The notes: generated from the sequence alone by a model not told the origin. A DNA stretch of 64,000 nt from Craspedostauros australis (GCA_026770025.1 JAMXDE010000009.1:1215001-1279000); one strand, 5' to 3'. Positions 50,511 through 61,100 are shown, counted from the first letter of the stretch. Program-made: numbers and translations.

Positions 50511-53027
50511 ATGAACCCGTTCGGTCTCAAGGATGATTCTTCCAATGACGGCGGCGACGAGGGACGCAACCGATCCGACCTGACATCGCGCAATCGGCAT
50601 GCGTCGGCGCAATCATCGACGCACTTTGACGACCAGCAACGGCCATCGCGCAATGCGAGAGCCATGCGAAGTCCACGCAGGAGGACGCGGTCGGCGACCT
50701 TATCGCCAGGACCATCGGCGACACCCTCCAAGGGACAGCGCAAAGCACACCAGCGCATGCACAAGGGTGGGAGTCGAGATTCGGAGGTGCCATCCATGTT
50801 TGCGCAATCTACAGCGTCGCCGTCGTCGTCAGCAGCAGCAGCAGCAGCAGCTGCGATGCAGAGAGAAAGCGGAGGCAGGAGCGATGACGTGTTTCGTTTC
50901 TCCAAAAGATACAAGGGCGAGGGCGGACTTCGAAGGCGTGGACCTGCATCGATGCATTCATCTTTCTTTGGACATGATCCATTGTCGGGCAACAGCGACA
51001 TGCCAAATTCCAATCCCAATGCGCACGGCGATGCTGGCATCGGGAGGGAGGGATCCCGATCTCAGGACAGCAGCAACGCGCCACCGTTACCGTCTCTCAA
51101 GGTCATCGCGAGGGAGCTCTGCGTCGTGTGTTCGCTGTACATGAGATACGCCTGGAGATCGATGAAGCGGCCATGCAACAGCATGCGGCGCATATCCAGC
51201 TACGTCGTGCTGAGGCTCGTCATTGGATGCTTTCTGTTGGCCTGTTGGATCTTGTTTGACTTCTTCAGCGATGGGATGCGCGTGTGCACGCCGCCACCGC
51301 ACGCTCTGGACCATGGGGATTCTGCTGGCGGGTCGGGATCCACGCAGAACCCGTTGGTCGAGTACTACGTGCATGGACGCGGCATTGGTCACTACGCCAG
51401 GAGCGTCGCCATCGTGGATCAGCTCAATGAGGCTGGCGTCGATGTGCGTCTGTTCTTATCCAGAGCATCGATGTGGCGGGCCATGCATGAGGATTCCAAA
51501 CTCATCACCCACAGTCACGAGCGCAAAGGTGTCACCACGGCACTCAGCGTGTCCTCCCTCACGCCCTCCATGAGCTTCTTCTCCATGATCTCACACGTCG
51601 CGGAACGCATCATCAACGACTGCGAAGTCTCGATCAATCGCGATCGATACCCCGTACTCGTGATCAGCGATGGTGATTTGCCGGGCATGCTGCGTGCCAA
51701 GCTGGGTGGCATCCCCTCCGTCGGCATCGCGCATGGACAACTCTTTCACATTGCGCAAACTCCATCGTGGATCACGAACAACGCCTTTCTCAGCCAGAGC
51801 TGGCAGAAGCAGGCCACGCTCAACTTCCGCTCCAGCTTCTTTTCGGAATGGCAAATCGCGACCCATTTCTGCTTCTTGGAGAGCGCCGTCAAAAGCGGAA
51901 CGGTGGCGCGGGCGCCCATGCGGCCCGAAGTCATCCGCATGGCGTACTCGCGACGCTATTCGCAGCGGACGGGACGCTTTGCACCCGTTCTGCCACGCGA
52001 AGATCAGGTCAAACACCTTTTGTTGGATTCGTTGGAACCACCGCTCGCTGCCAAATCTGCCCAGCGACGCAAGATCGTGATCTGCTACTTCCGAGATCAC
52101 AACGGTGCCATCGCCACGCGGGCCTTGCTGCAGGCTGGGTTCGATGTGCTGCTGTTTGACAATGGGTACTTTCGTGATATGCTCAGCGACCCCAATCGGT
52201 ACGGTGCCAAATGGATCGTGCACAATCATGACGAAGTGCGGGAAGCCAGAGGTGTGCCGTACACGGAGTTGGAACAGCAGCATCGACGCGAAATGAAGGA
52301 GCAAGCGACGAAAGAGGAACGCAAAATGAAGGAAGATGTTCATCGCAGACTGGTGGAAGACTCGGGCGGTAGTCTCGGCGGTGGAGGTATGGGAAATGCA
52401 AATGCCAAGGAGGAACTTGGCCACCCGCGGTTGATCCGCGTGATGGATCGATCGATGTTCGTTCCCCTCATGAGCGTCGCTGATGGCGTTGCCTCATCCG
52501 CTGGATCGCAACTGATGTCGGAATGCATCTTCTCGGAGATGCCGTTGTTGGCGCACTACTTGGAGTCGGATGACGAGCAACGATTGAACGTGGAACTGAG
52601 CCGGCACGTCGACAGCTCGTGTCAAAAACCGCACGTCTTTGGCAATTCCTTCGAAACGTTATCCACCGCATCGCGACAAACTGGAGGTGTGCGCGGCGGC
52701 AGCAGGAACAAGACCTCGAGCTTCTTCGATGTATGGGGCGCAGACAACGCGGCGCACATGTGGGATGAGTTCGATCATTTTGTCGACACCGTACAGCAGA
52801 GCAAGGTGAGCGAATCGTTCTATCGATTCTACGAAAAGCACGAGCACGTCACGGATGTGCTGCAGCCATCTCTCAACAACGTGAGCACGGATGAATACCC
52901 GGAGACGACGTTGGATGCGGTGTTGGCACGCGGTCACGAAGATACGGAGGATAATTTGAACAGTCTGCCCGAAGCCGCCGAGATCATTCTGGAAATCATC
53001 AAGCTGGTGAACGAAGGCAGGCAGTAG
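50511..53027 (+). CDS. GT-B fold glycosyltransferase-like type II membrane protein
   Basis: 838 residues, single exon, ATG at 50511. The cytosolic N terminus (~230 residues) is basic and Ser-rich with an alanine run. One TM helix follows (LRLVIGCFLLACWILFDFF, about 231-250), then a lumenal MurG/MGT-like two-domain fold. The first Rossmann domain opens with EYYVHGRGIGHYARSVAIVD (about 282-301), the glycine-rich motif of GT-B enzymes. The acceptor part has VISDGDLPGMLRAKLGGIPS. The second domain contains VICYFRDHNGAIATRALLQAG and the donor-sugar region VASSAGSQLMSECIFSEMPLL with DEQRLNVEL. A charged coiled insertion (REMKEQATKEERKMKED) lies inside the second domain. A Golgi or ER glycosyltransferase is inferred; donor and acceptor are unknown. 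Confidence 0.7.
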   Translation: MNPFGLKDDSSNDGGDEGRNRSDLTSRNRHASAQSSTHFDDQQRPSRNARAMRSPRRRTRSATLSPGPSATPSKGQRKAHQRMHKGGSRDSEVPSMFAQSTASPSSSAAAAAAAAMQRESGGRSDDVFRFSKRYKGEGGLRRRGPASMHSSFFGHDPLSGNSDMPNSNPNAHGDAGIGREGSRSQDSSNAPPLPSLKVIARELCVVCSLYMRYAWRSMKRPCNSMRRISSYVVLRLVIGCFLLACWILFDFFSDGMRVCTPPPHALDHGDSAGGSGSTQNPLVEYYVHGRGIGHYARSVAIVDQLNEAGVDVRLFLSRASMWRAMHEDSKLITHSHERKGVTTALSVSSLTPSMSFFSMISHVAERIINDCEVSINRDRYPVLVISDGDLPGMLRAKLGGIPSVGIAHGQLFHIAQTPSWITNNAFLSQSWQKQATLNFRSSFFSEWQIATHFCFLESAVKSGTVARAPMRPEVIRMAYSRRYSQRTGRFAPVLPREDQVKHLLLDSLEPPLAAKSAQRRKIVICYFRDHNGAIATRALLQAGFDVLLFDNGYFRDMLSDPNRYGAKWIVHNHDEVREARGVPYTELEQQHRREMKEQATKEERKMKEDVHRRLVEDSGGSLGGGGMGNANAKEELGHPRLIRVMDRSMFVPLMSVADGVASSAGSQLMSECIFSEMPLLAHYLESDDEQRLNVELSRHVDSSCQKPHVFGNSFETLSTASRQTGGVRGGSRNKTSSFFDVWGADNAAHMWDEFDHFVDTVQQSKVSESFYRFYEKHEHVTDVLQPSLNNVSTDEYPETTLDAVLARGHEDTEDNLNSLPEAAEIILEIIKLVNEGRQ

Positions 53028-53157
53028 AACAGTGCAAAAAATGGATTGGTGATGATGAAGAATGTTTGTGGTATAAAAGGTGACATCTCCAAGTAGTAAC
53101 TCTGTCTTTCGCGTAGTACGAGTAACCTATGAGAACATGCCACTCGTACTCTCACCA

Positions 53158-54006
53158 TCACTGTTGCTTGCGCTGCTTGAAGAAATTGGAAAGCCGCCGC
53201 TCGAAGGATCCCACGACAGCCAAGCCTACAAATGCAGGCACAGCGAGGTAGTACACCGGCATGGCGTCTGCACCATTGAGAATATTGCTCGACACCCATT
53301 CTATCACATTGTGATCGAAACACAATGCGTGCCACAGATACCCGTTGAAGGACCCCACCGTGCCACCCACCGCCACTTGCTGCCACGTATGCAGCTTGGA
53401 TTGCACGCGGTACACCAAGCTGATCATGGAATAGATGAAGAGCGGCAGCTGCGTCCACGTCACGGTCAAGGCCGTGAAGGTGCAGATGAATCCCAGGCTC
53501 ATGCCATGCGAGCTGGGCATGCCGCCGTCGCTGGGTTGGATTTTGCTTGCGTTGTCAGCGGTTGTTGTGGGCCGCGACTGGTTGATGATCTTTTTGAGGA
53601 CCTTGCTGAGGATGCCATTGGAGATGGCGCCGATCCAGAACGACAGCATGAGGCTGTCGCGGTAGTACGAGAGAAAGACGAAGAAAGTGAGGGCCACCAC
53701 CGCCGATGTGGTCTTGCCGATCTTGGCGATGGCGGAGTTCATCATCGTTGGCTGTGCGTCGGCGTCGGGTGTTTCCGTGGACGAACCTGAGGATTGCGAC
53801 AGCGATGTCGAGAAATGGGGTGGTGGAAAGATGTTGGATTGTGGTAGCGGTGGTGCTCCTGCTGTGACAGTTGGATGCCCTTGCACGAACGCCGATCGGC
53901 CGTTGGTGGATGAGAATGCTATTGTGTTGCAGATCGATGCCACCAAAGTCAGCACAGCAATCCACGTCTTCAGCTTCGATTGGTTGCAACGAGGACAGCC
54001 CGTCAT
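53158..54006 (-). CDS. Plastid PAP2-type lipid phosphatase
   Basis: 282 residues from the in-frame ATG at 54006 (MTGCPRCNQ); the upstream frame begins with TTG. Signal region KTWIAVLTLVASICNTIA then FSSTN, an ASAFAP-like plastid junction. The PAP2 signature is complete: KKIINQSRP (about 133-141), PSSHG (about 163) and the third motif YRVQSKLHTWQQV (about 190-205). Several TM helices surround them. The family dephosphorylates lipid phosphates, for example phosphatidate or prenyl diphosphates; the plant plastid LPP-epsilon group is the nearest functional analogue by architecture. Third-motif residues differ from the consensus SRxxxxxHxxxD (the Ser-Arg pair reads YR and the Asp reads Gln), so the Asp position should be checked. 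Confidence 0.75.
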   Translation of the reverse strand: MTGCPRCNQSKLKTWIAVLTLVASICNTIAFSSTNGRSAFVQGHPTVTAGAPPLPQSNIFPPPHFSTSLSQSSGSSTETPDADAQPTMMNSAIAKIGKTTSAVVALTFFVFLSYYRDSLMLSFWIGAISNGILSKVLKKIINQSRPTTTADNASKIQPSDGGMPSSHGMSLGFICTFTALTVTWTQLPLFIYSMISLVYRVQSKLHTWQQVAVGGTVGSFNGYLWHALCFDHNVIEWVSSNILNGADAMPVYYLAVPAFVGLAVVGSFERRLSNFFKQRKQQ

Positions 54007-55242
54007 GACCAGCGAAGTCTGGTTGCCAATGCCAATACCATGCAAGTTGAAGTATTACAGAATAGATGGTGTGAGATTGTGTTGCCTTTTTGCGATAACT
54101 GTCACTTCTTCATGCAGTATTGCAACTTCCAACGATGATGCCAACAGGACGAATCGTCGCGATGTGATGCGATGTGATGTGGTGTGACGACAACCATCGT
54201 CATTGTCGTGAAATCTACCTCATCACTAATATTCGAAAATCAAAATTGACACCAGAAACACAGCATGCAGAATTCGCGCAAATACGATTACCGAAATTAG
54301 CAATCTAAACTGTGACATCGAACCAAACGAAGGGCGAGCTAAGTCCATTGACAAACATTAAGACCCACTTGAGTGACGGGAGCTGCAGCCAGTCCTGGGG
54401 TGCTGGCAACATACGGGACTTTCAACCAAATCATTCACATTTCATAAACTAGATAAAATTATAAGATGTTTAGTGGAGCCCGATTTAGCTCTAAGGTCTT
54501 AATTTGATTTTTCTGGACCTTTGTAGTTTTACGGTCCTCTTGGTCGAATGTTCGCGCCGTCGATTCACTCGGCGGGTTGTCATACTTGCCGACCCAGGCA
54601 CCATGCATTCATCCTTGCCTGGAACAAGCGTGAGGGGGACGCGGAGGGCGACCAAGGACTGTTCCCCTCAGCTCTCTGTCGTGAAGTGGTTTTACGAGGG
54701 TGAACGGTGGGCAACGAAGCTCAAGTGAGCGACATCAATCGGAGATGCGCACAGAGAGAGCAAGTCCCGCTCGCAACAGACGTCACCAAAGAACACTCCA
54801 CGACCTCAAATATCTATTGTCACTGGAGCACCCTTGTGCAGGATCCTCCACCGTCGACTGAGTCGGCGGGGCCGAAGTAATCATCCGTTGTTCACGGAAC
54901 CCTGAGCAAAAATGGCGAGGTGAAACCAAATGAGCGCCACAATGTCCGGCATCCAAGCGTGCCATCGCCGTTGCAGCCACTTCCACGAAGTCGAAAGCTT
55001 CTGAAGTTGTCGGATCCAAACTCGTGCTCGACACCCATGAGGAGGAAGAGTGCCCAAGAACGCAAACAACAACAGCACATGATACAGATGGCATCCAAGA
55101 GTTTCACCCTTCAAGCGATTCCTTGCCATCAGCCACAAAATCGAGAACAGACCAACTCAACTCAATCAACTCAACTCACCTTGACTCAAGGCCAAAGCGC
55201 ACACACAACAAGTAAAAACAACATCAACACGCACCAACAACC
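54007..55242. other. Intergenic with left copy of a 191-bp direct repeat
   Basis: The repeat copy is at 54359-54549. A 20-mer CCGTCGA-TTCAC-TCGGCGGG at 54557-54576 recurs with a changed core (CTGAG) at 54851-54870. The rest shows no gene. Confidence 0.5.
54359..54549 (+). repeat. 191-bp direct repeat, left copy
   Basis: From TAAGACCC to GGTCGAAT, roughly 85 percent identical by eye to 57158-57348 in the same orientation. The 3' half (CATAAACTAGATAAAAT, GGAGCCCGATTTAGCTCTAA, CTGGACCTTTGTAGTTTTAC) is nearly exact. The two copies are about 2.8 kb apart and flank the secreted Cys-repeat gene. Confidence 0.85.
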
Positions 55243-56826
55243 ATGCCGATCATCAAGAAAGACATCCTCGCTCTCGTCGTAGCTCAGAGCATCATCTGCA
55301 ATGGCGTCGACGCGGTGCTGAACACCAACAAGAAGGCAGCCGCAGATGGCAAAATCGACGTCAATGTCGACGCCAACATCAACACTGCCAAGGCGAGGCT
55401 CATGGAGTTGACAGCCAACCACAAGAGGGAAGATGCCAACATGCCATACTCGCAATCGCACTCTCACTTGCACTCTCACTTCCACTCTCACCTGCATTCT
55501 CACGATGGAAAGGTCGAAACTGCAACAGACAAGATCGCAGACAGCATCCGCCGTCCACGTCCTTCCGTCTCCACCAACATCAAGGACAAGTACGCCGATC
55601 TCGGTCGCCTTCAAGCCCAAGATGCGTCCAGCGATGAGGATGAGCGTGCATCGCTCGAGCACAGCACTCTGTCTGTTGGAACAGAGACAGACGAGGCTCG
55701 CGACGCCAACAGTCGTCAGCTCAAGTCCTCGAAATCGGCGAAGTCCTCGAAATCGACCAAATCGTCGAAATCGGCGAAGTCCTCGAAATCGACCAAGCCC
55801 CCCGAGGTACTCGAGCCGTGCTTCACTGGAACAGCCGAAGCTGTCACTGCCAAGTGCGCGGCCGAGGATGCCAACTGTTGCGAAGCGTCGGTCAACGCCG
55901 CATCTCCCGTATGCTCTTGGAGCAGTGGAAGCTCTGTAACAGTCTGCCCTGACTCCTGCAACGGCGAGAAAGCTTGCTTCTTCAATCCCAACATCACGAT
56001 GACCATCCAGATTGCCTCCTACTCTTGCAACGGTGACAGAGCCTGCCAGTACACCACTGTGTCCGTGCCCTCCCGTGCTTGCAACGGCGAGGCTGCTTGC
56101 TACGAGAACTCTGGTGCTATCGCCGATGACGCTTGCAATGGCGATCGTGCATGCATGTCCAACACGGGGCCCGTCGGTAAGGGCTCTTGCTCCGGAGAAA
56201 AAGCTTGCTTCCAGTACGCTGGCTTCGCGGACTCTGGCACTATCGCCGATGACGCTTGCATTGGTAATCGTGCATGCGTGTACAACGGGGGGGTCGTCAG
56301 CAAGGGTTCTTGCTTCGGAAGCTTCGCTTGCGCTGATAACACTGGCTACCTTGGTAGTGGCTCATGTATCAATGAGACGGCATGTGTCGGCAACACTGCA
56401 AATGTCAGTGACGGCTCCTGCCTCGGCGAGAGCGCCTGTGACTACAATTACGGCAATGTGGGGGAAGGATCGTGCTTGGGCGATGACGCATGCCGACGCA
56501 ACGACGGAATCGTCACGTCTAACGCATGCATTGGTGGAGACTCTTGTATTTACAATAGGGGCACCATCGGTGAAGGCTCCTGCCAGCTGGACTACGCATG
56601 CAGATACAACAAAGGCAACATTGCGAAGGGCTCCTGCATTGGAGATCAAGCCTGCTACTACAACGGGGGCGAGATCGGGGTGGATTCGTGCAACATGTAT
56701 CGAGCGTGCTACCGCAACACCGGCGATGTGGGCAATGGAGCTTGCCTCGGCACCAGGGCATGCTATTTCAACGTTGATCTGGTGGCTGACGGAGGCTGCA
56801 TCGGCGATTCTTCCTGTTACGCGTGA
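55243..56826 (+). CDS. Secreted His-, KSSKS- and Cys-repeat protein
   Basis: 527 residues, ATG at 55243. A signal peptide (MPIIKKDILALVVAQSIICNGVDA) is followed by a His-rich block (SHSHLHSHFHSHLHSH, about residues 71-86). A Lys/Ser block follows (KSSKSAKSSKSTK, about 161-186), coded by a tandem duplication of about 36 nt. A Cys-pair linker comes next. Then come about 16 tandem repeats of 18 residues (from about 246 to the end): (S/A)C-x-G-x-x-A-C-x-x-N-x-G-x-V with CX5C spacing. Example unit: SCIGDQACYYNGGEIGVD. Such short regular repeats suggest a disulfide-pinned beta-solenoid. Lys/Ser-rich blocks are typical of diatom silica-associated proteins, so a cell-wall or extracellular role is plausible but unproven. 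The gene lies between two 191-bp direct repeats. Confidence 0.8.
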   Translation: MPIIKKDILALVVAQSIICNGVDAVLNTNKKAAADGKIDVNVDANINTAKARLMELTANHKREDANMPYSQSHSHLHSHFHSHLHSHDGKVETATDKIADSIRRPRPSVSTNIKDKYADLGRLQAQDASSDEDERASLEHSTLSVGTETDEARDANSRQLKSSKSAKSSKSTKSSKSAKSSKSTKPPEVLEPCFTGTAEAVTAKCAAEDANCCEASVNAASPVCSWSSGSSVTVCPDSCNGEKACFFNPNITMTIQIASYSCNGDRACQYTTVSVPSRACNGEAACYENSGAIADDACNGDRACMSNTGPVGKGSCSGEKACFQYAGFADSGTIADDACIGNRACVYNGGVVSKGSCFGSFACADNTGYLGSGSCINETACVGNTANVSDGSCLGESACDYNYGNVGEGSCLGDDACRRNDGIVTSNACIGGDSCIYNRGTIGEGSCQLDYACRYNKGNIAKGSCIGDQACYYNGGEIGVDSCNMYRACYRNTGDVGNGACLGTRACYFNVDLVADGGCIGDSSCYA

Positions 56827-57157
56827 TGAGAAGTCATCACACAGAGTAGATCGTAGGGTAATCACTCTTTTGCCACAAGAAGCGACAAAATTTGGATTTC
56901 TCACCAATTCCGATGTTCGTTTGCGGTAGAGACAGAGAGAGCATCGTCTCTCTGCGTATTACTGCACTCGTGTCGAGGATGTCGTCGCTCCTGTGACCAT
57001 AGAGCAGCTCTTCGTCTTGGGGCTTCGCCCTGATCGGACGGACGACCTGCACAGAACGGAGAACACAGTAAGCGACGACGCTGGTTGTAGAGTTCCGGCC
57101 CCTTTTGGACACTGGTTGGCTCTATCCTCCTGTACTCGGCAATAATTCTCACCGCGA

Positions 57158-57348
57158 TAAGACCCGATTGAGTGACGAGACCTGCAGTCCGTCCTGGAGG
57201 GGTGACAACATTCGGGGCTTTCAACCACACCACTCACATATTCATAAACTAGATAAAATATGAGGTGTGTTATGGAGCCCGATTTAGCTCTAAGGTCGTA
57301 ATTTAATTTTTCTGGACCTTTGTAGTTTTACGGTCCTCTTGGTCGAAT
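57158..57348 (+). repeat. 191-bp direct repeat, right copy
   Basis: Partner of the copy at 54359-54549, same orientation and nearly the same length. Both end in GGTCCTCTTGGTCGAAT, after which the flanks diverge. No TG...CA termini are seen, so it is not an obvious LTR. Confidence 0.85.
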
Positions 57349-58849
57349 ATGCACGCTGATCCGTGATGATCACGTGGCATTCATTAGTTTTTCCGATGCA
57401 AACAACAAAATGTGCGCAGACACGTTCGGGAAAGAACTTTTTTGACGGGTTGCGCACGGAATTTGGCATTTCCATCGATGTCATCGTTTGATCCATTGGA
57501 ACATATGACCCACGTCAGCCAATGACCGTACGACCACGGCAGGATTTTGAAAAAATGGGCTCCTATAGAGACTATAATTCAACCATGTATAATTTAACAC
57601 ATTGGTAATAAGGGAAAGGTGCTAGACAGTGAGTCCGGGCATTGATTATAAAGTTATGAGGTGATGAACATGGCCAAGCTACCTCTAATAGGGCCTTTGT
57701 GAGTGCGTTTTTTGCGTTGTTCCTCGTCTTGTGAGTTTTCTTCAATGAGACTGATTCGGTACATTTTTGGTTGGTTCACGGATCCGAGACCCTCTCGAAC
57801 TCGATTTTGGGCCAAACATTCGTGAATGAAACGTACTCACGGGCAGACGACACAGTTTCACAACACACTCAACGTCGCGAAACAAAGCAGCCACCGTGCA
57901 CAACTGCTCCAAGTGCTTCAGCTAATCTTCCAACGCTCATCTTTGTGTGGGTTGGCTCAATTTATTGCATGGGGGAGGAATAACCGCTCATGCACGAGTG
58001 GTGGTCCAGTCCATGCCCTACTCAAAGAGCAAGGCGATGATGGAGAGTGGCGTTGGCATTATCACCCCAGTGGATCACCGTGTTGGACTGTCGGGAATGT
58101 CCTTGTTCACATTTGTTCGATCCCAGTGGTTCAATCCAACCCTTGTCGAAGAAACTGTCTCCAGTCTCTGAAGTGGATCATTTTTTAAGCATACAATGAG
58201 ATGCAGTCTGCTGGATTGAAGTGAGTGTGCTGGGGAAGAAGCAATCGCGGAGCCCATCCGGTCGTCATCAATCCAAAGCGAGAGTCATCATTTCGAATAT
58301 CGGCTCGCGCAACTCCCAAAACGTCCTTCTTCATGTATGGCAAAATTGTACGTAATTTGTACTACTAATTGATATGAACGTTTCAATTTCAAATTTCAAA
58401 TTTCCAGATTGTTCTCATCTTTTATCATTGACATTCGTCATACGTCATTCTCAAATTGCGTTGTCCAATCATTTCGTCTCATCATCATGACGTATGCACA
58501 AGTACATACGGACAGACAGTGGTTTGTTCTCACAAAGCTTCAAAACCAAACAAATCCAACACATCGTTTGGCGAGAGGTGTTGAGTGCACCAACACATTC
58601 GCCCCAATAACACCGTTAGCAACAGAAATAAGAAAAACAAACGCAATTACGTCCACCACAGCAAGTCAACCAGGGGCGCAGGTCAACATTGTCACCAACA
58701 ACGACGCCATTGTGGCCATCGACCATATGCTCAATGTGCGTTGAGTAGAGGAACACTGCGCAGTTTGGTATCAACAGCGTTGTCAACGACCATGAGACAC
58801 TGTCATGGTATGAACGCACCAATGAAGCCATCCACCAAACTACTCCACT

Positions 58850-59480
58850 AACGCATGCCACAGCATCATCAGCGGGCTTCTCTTCTCAAGTGGCCTATCG
58901 CCGCAATACATGCAATGCTGTATGGCATTCCATGTATTTGAAGAAGCGACTATGGCACTCGCCAGTTGCCACACGCCAGTTGCCACACGCCACATGAGGC
59001 CTACCATGGTAGAGTCCTGATCTTGTACACCTACGGGCTCTTGGCTCCAGGATGTTTGCGCGCAAACCTGGACAGCCAAGGGCAAAGCTGCATCGGCACT
59101 CCCGTGATGGCGTTTTCCTGGGATACACTGCTACAGCGTCCAACATTGAGTAGAACGACGTATCCACGGGCCAAGTAAAAACAACGGCCCATTTCACCAT
59201 TGACAAGGCTCACTACAACGCTCAGGAGCGATTGCCAGGGCCGCAGCTCCTGTACAACCTTGTCCTTCAGGAACATCAACCCGATGCAGTTTCCATCCCA
59301 GCTGTGCTTCCTATCCTGCAACGCGAGCTCCGTCCCGTGACTGCGTCAAGATTGCAGCGCGAATGCCTTTGCCACTTGGAGAGCTTGCGAACATCCCCAC
59401 GCATGCGTGAGCGGCCATCCTGCGTACGACTGTCCCTTCTGATCCAGATTCAGTCCTGGGGTCCATTTCATCGGTGATCC
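58850..59480 (+). mobile_element. Decayed Ty1/copia retrotransposon fragment
   Basis: Across frameshifts the plus strand reads segments typical of the region after the copia integrase core in diatom elements: GSRMFARKPGQPRAKLHRHS, then GVFLGYTATASNIE, then TGQVKTTAHFTIDKAHYNAQ (about 59040-59225). A frame upstream has HEAYHGRVLILYTYG, like the TPYEAW...NLSHLRVFG segment. At least one stop follows SNIE and the frame shifts between blocks, so it is a pseudogene relic. No LTRs were located. Confidence 0.6.
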
Positions 59481-59659
59481 GTTCGGCGCGAGTTTCCGAT
59501 GGACCGTGTCCCTTTCCGGGAGCAATGGCACCCTTGGGCTTGACCTCAAGATGGACAACATTGTTGGAATGTGTGTACTCGGATGTGTATGCATCAGTCA
59601 CACTTGCGTGCCATCAAGAATATTTGGTGGTGGAATCACGACCCAAAACTAATGACATC

Positions 59660-59745
59660 ACAATGATACCACCATGATACCACAAGGATACTACAATACT
59701 ACAATGCCAGGATACCACGATACCAGCAGATACCACAGTATCCAC
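59660..59745. repeat. GATACCAC-type simple repeat
   Basis: Irregular tandem copies of (A)TACCACNATGATACCAC over about 85 bp. Confidence 0.6.
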
Positions 59746-61100
59746 CACATGTGACGTCACCTCAAGGCCTTACCTACCAGGTCTACAGGAATGAAATATG
59801 TTTTAAATATTCCATCAGATTCCATCAATCATCAGATTCAACAAAACCTGAGAATGGAACAACGACGAGACAACGAGAGAGAAACAACAACACAACAATC
59901 AAGTCAACATCAACGAGCAACAAGGAGAGCAATGTGCATGGAGGTGCAAGAGTACTGCACCAACAATGAGAGCAAGGAAGAGATGGATCAAGAGAGCATC
60001 TTGATCATCTCATTCTGCACGCTCGCTCATCAACAATCGATAACAGTAACAGTAACAAGTAACGGAAACACTTACAGCCAAAGAGTGTGACTACTACCAA
60101 TTCTCCATGCGCGGAGCCTTCCAACACTCTCTCTCTCTCTCCGTGTTATCACTGCGCGATACTCTGTATTCGATACGTACTCAATTGTCCTGTCTCATAT
60201 TAGCACAACGCTTTATTCACCTGATTCGTTTTCTGATTAGTCTGTCCCGGTAGGTGCTGAAACGATGCTTTACTCCGACACATGATTTTCGGCATAAGAG
60301 GGACACACTAGAGAGAACATCAGAGATTCGGTCTGGCCATCGCCCGGCAAACATGTGATGTCCAATCTGACCTGATATACTTCCCAACTAAACCTGAAAT
60401 GACAACACACTCGACAACCTCAAGCATCATCAATGGAATGTGGAATCGACAGAGCCATGGAACGGTGACGAGTGACGTCGACACAGAAGACATCATCGCC
60501 ACATCATGGGTCATCTCCACATCAGAACAAGATCGCAGAGGTGCAATGACTGAGAGCTGACCTTGAAGACAGCAACGTGAGATACAACTCAATGAAGATA
60601 ACATAGAACCAGAAGTCACTCAACCCAAACAGTGTCTTCACTCACCAGCTCGTCACCCTCGTCCTGAAAGACTTGATCTCTCTTGAAGGACTCGTGTGAT
60701 TTCGCTGTGTACAGTAACGAGATAACATCTCATATTGATTTACTACTTCATGTGGAGTTTTCAATGTCTTGCTTGAACTCCTCCTTTACATATCCATGAT
60801 CTCCATGACGCCACAGTAATAGAATCTTTGAATTCTGTTCTGATGTGGAGTCAGCTGTTGATGTGGGGACACATGCCATCATGTCAGTGCCAGCTGTCGT
60901 TCCATGCTCCTTCACATTCCATATTCCGTTGATGATGTAGATGGGAGGCAAAAGTATTGTCATTTTGGGTATCCCTTAATGGACCAGCCATAAAGGATCT
61001 GTCAGATCCATTGTAAAGCCTCCGTGTTAAATTTCTACGGCTTTTTCCTACCATGCCCTACGTATGAAAACTAGTTCTGTACCTGTCTCTAAACTGGATT

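Larger units (their letters stand above)
56827..61100. other. Gene-poor 4.3-kb region
   Basis: No intact gene is seen. It contains the right direct repeat (57158-57348), a broken copia fragment (58850-59480), a GATACCAC simple-repeat tract (59660-59745) and a short (CT)n run (60130-60144). The rest, including 59760-61100, shows only short chance frames. Confidence 0.6.

Noticed and set aside
53070-53080. TATA-like GTATAAAAGG
   Set aside because: It lies between two convergent genes, where no promoter is expected.
54541-54549. GGTCGAAT resembling a tRNA T-loop
   Set aside because: It belongs to the 191-bp repeat; no cloverleaf can be drawn around it.
60967-61045. TTAA sites as piggyBac target duplications
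   Set aside because: TTAA occurs here near the 3' side, but no matching inverted terminal repeat with TTAA was found on the other side within the window.
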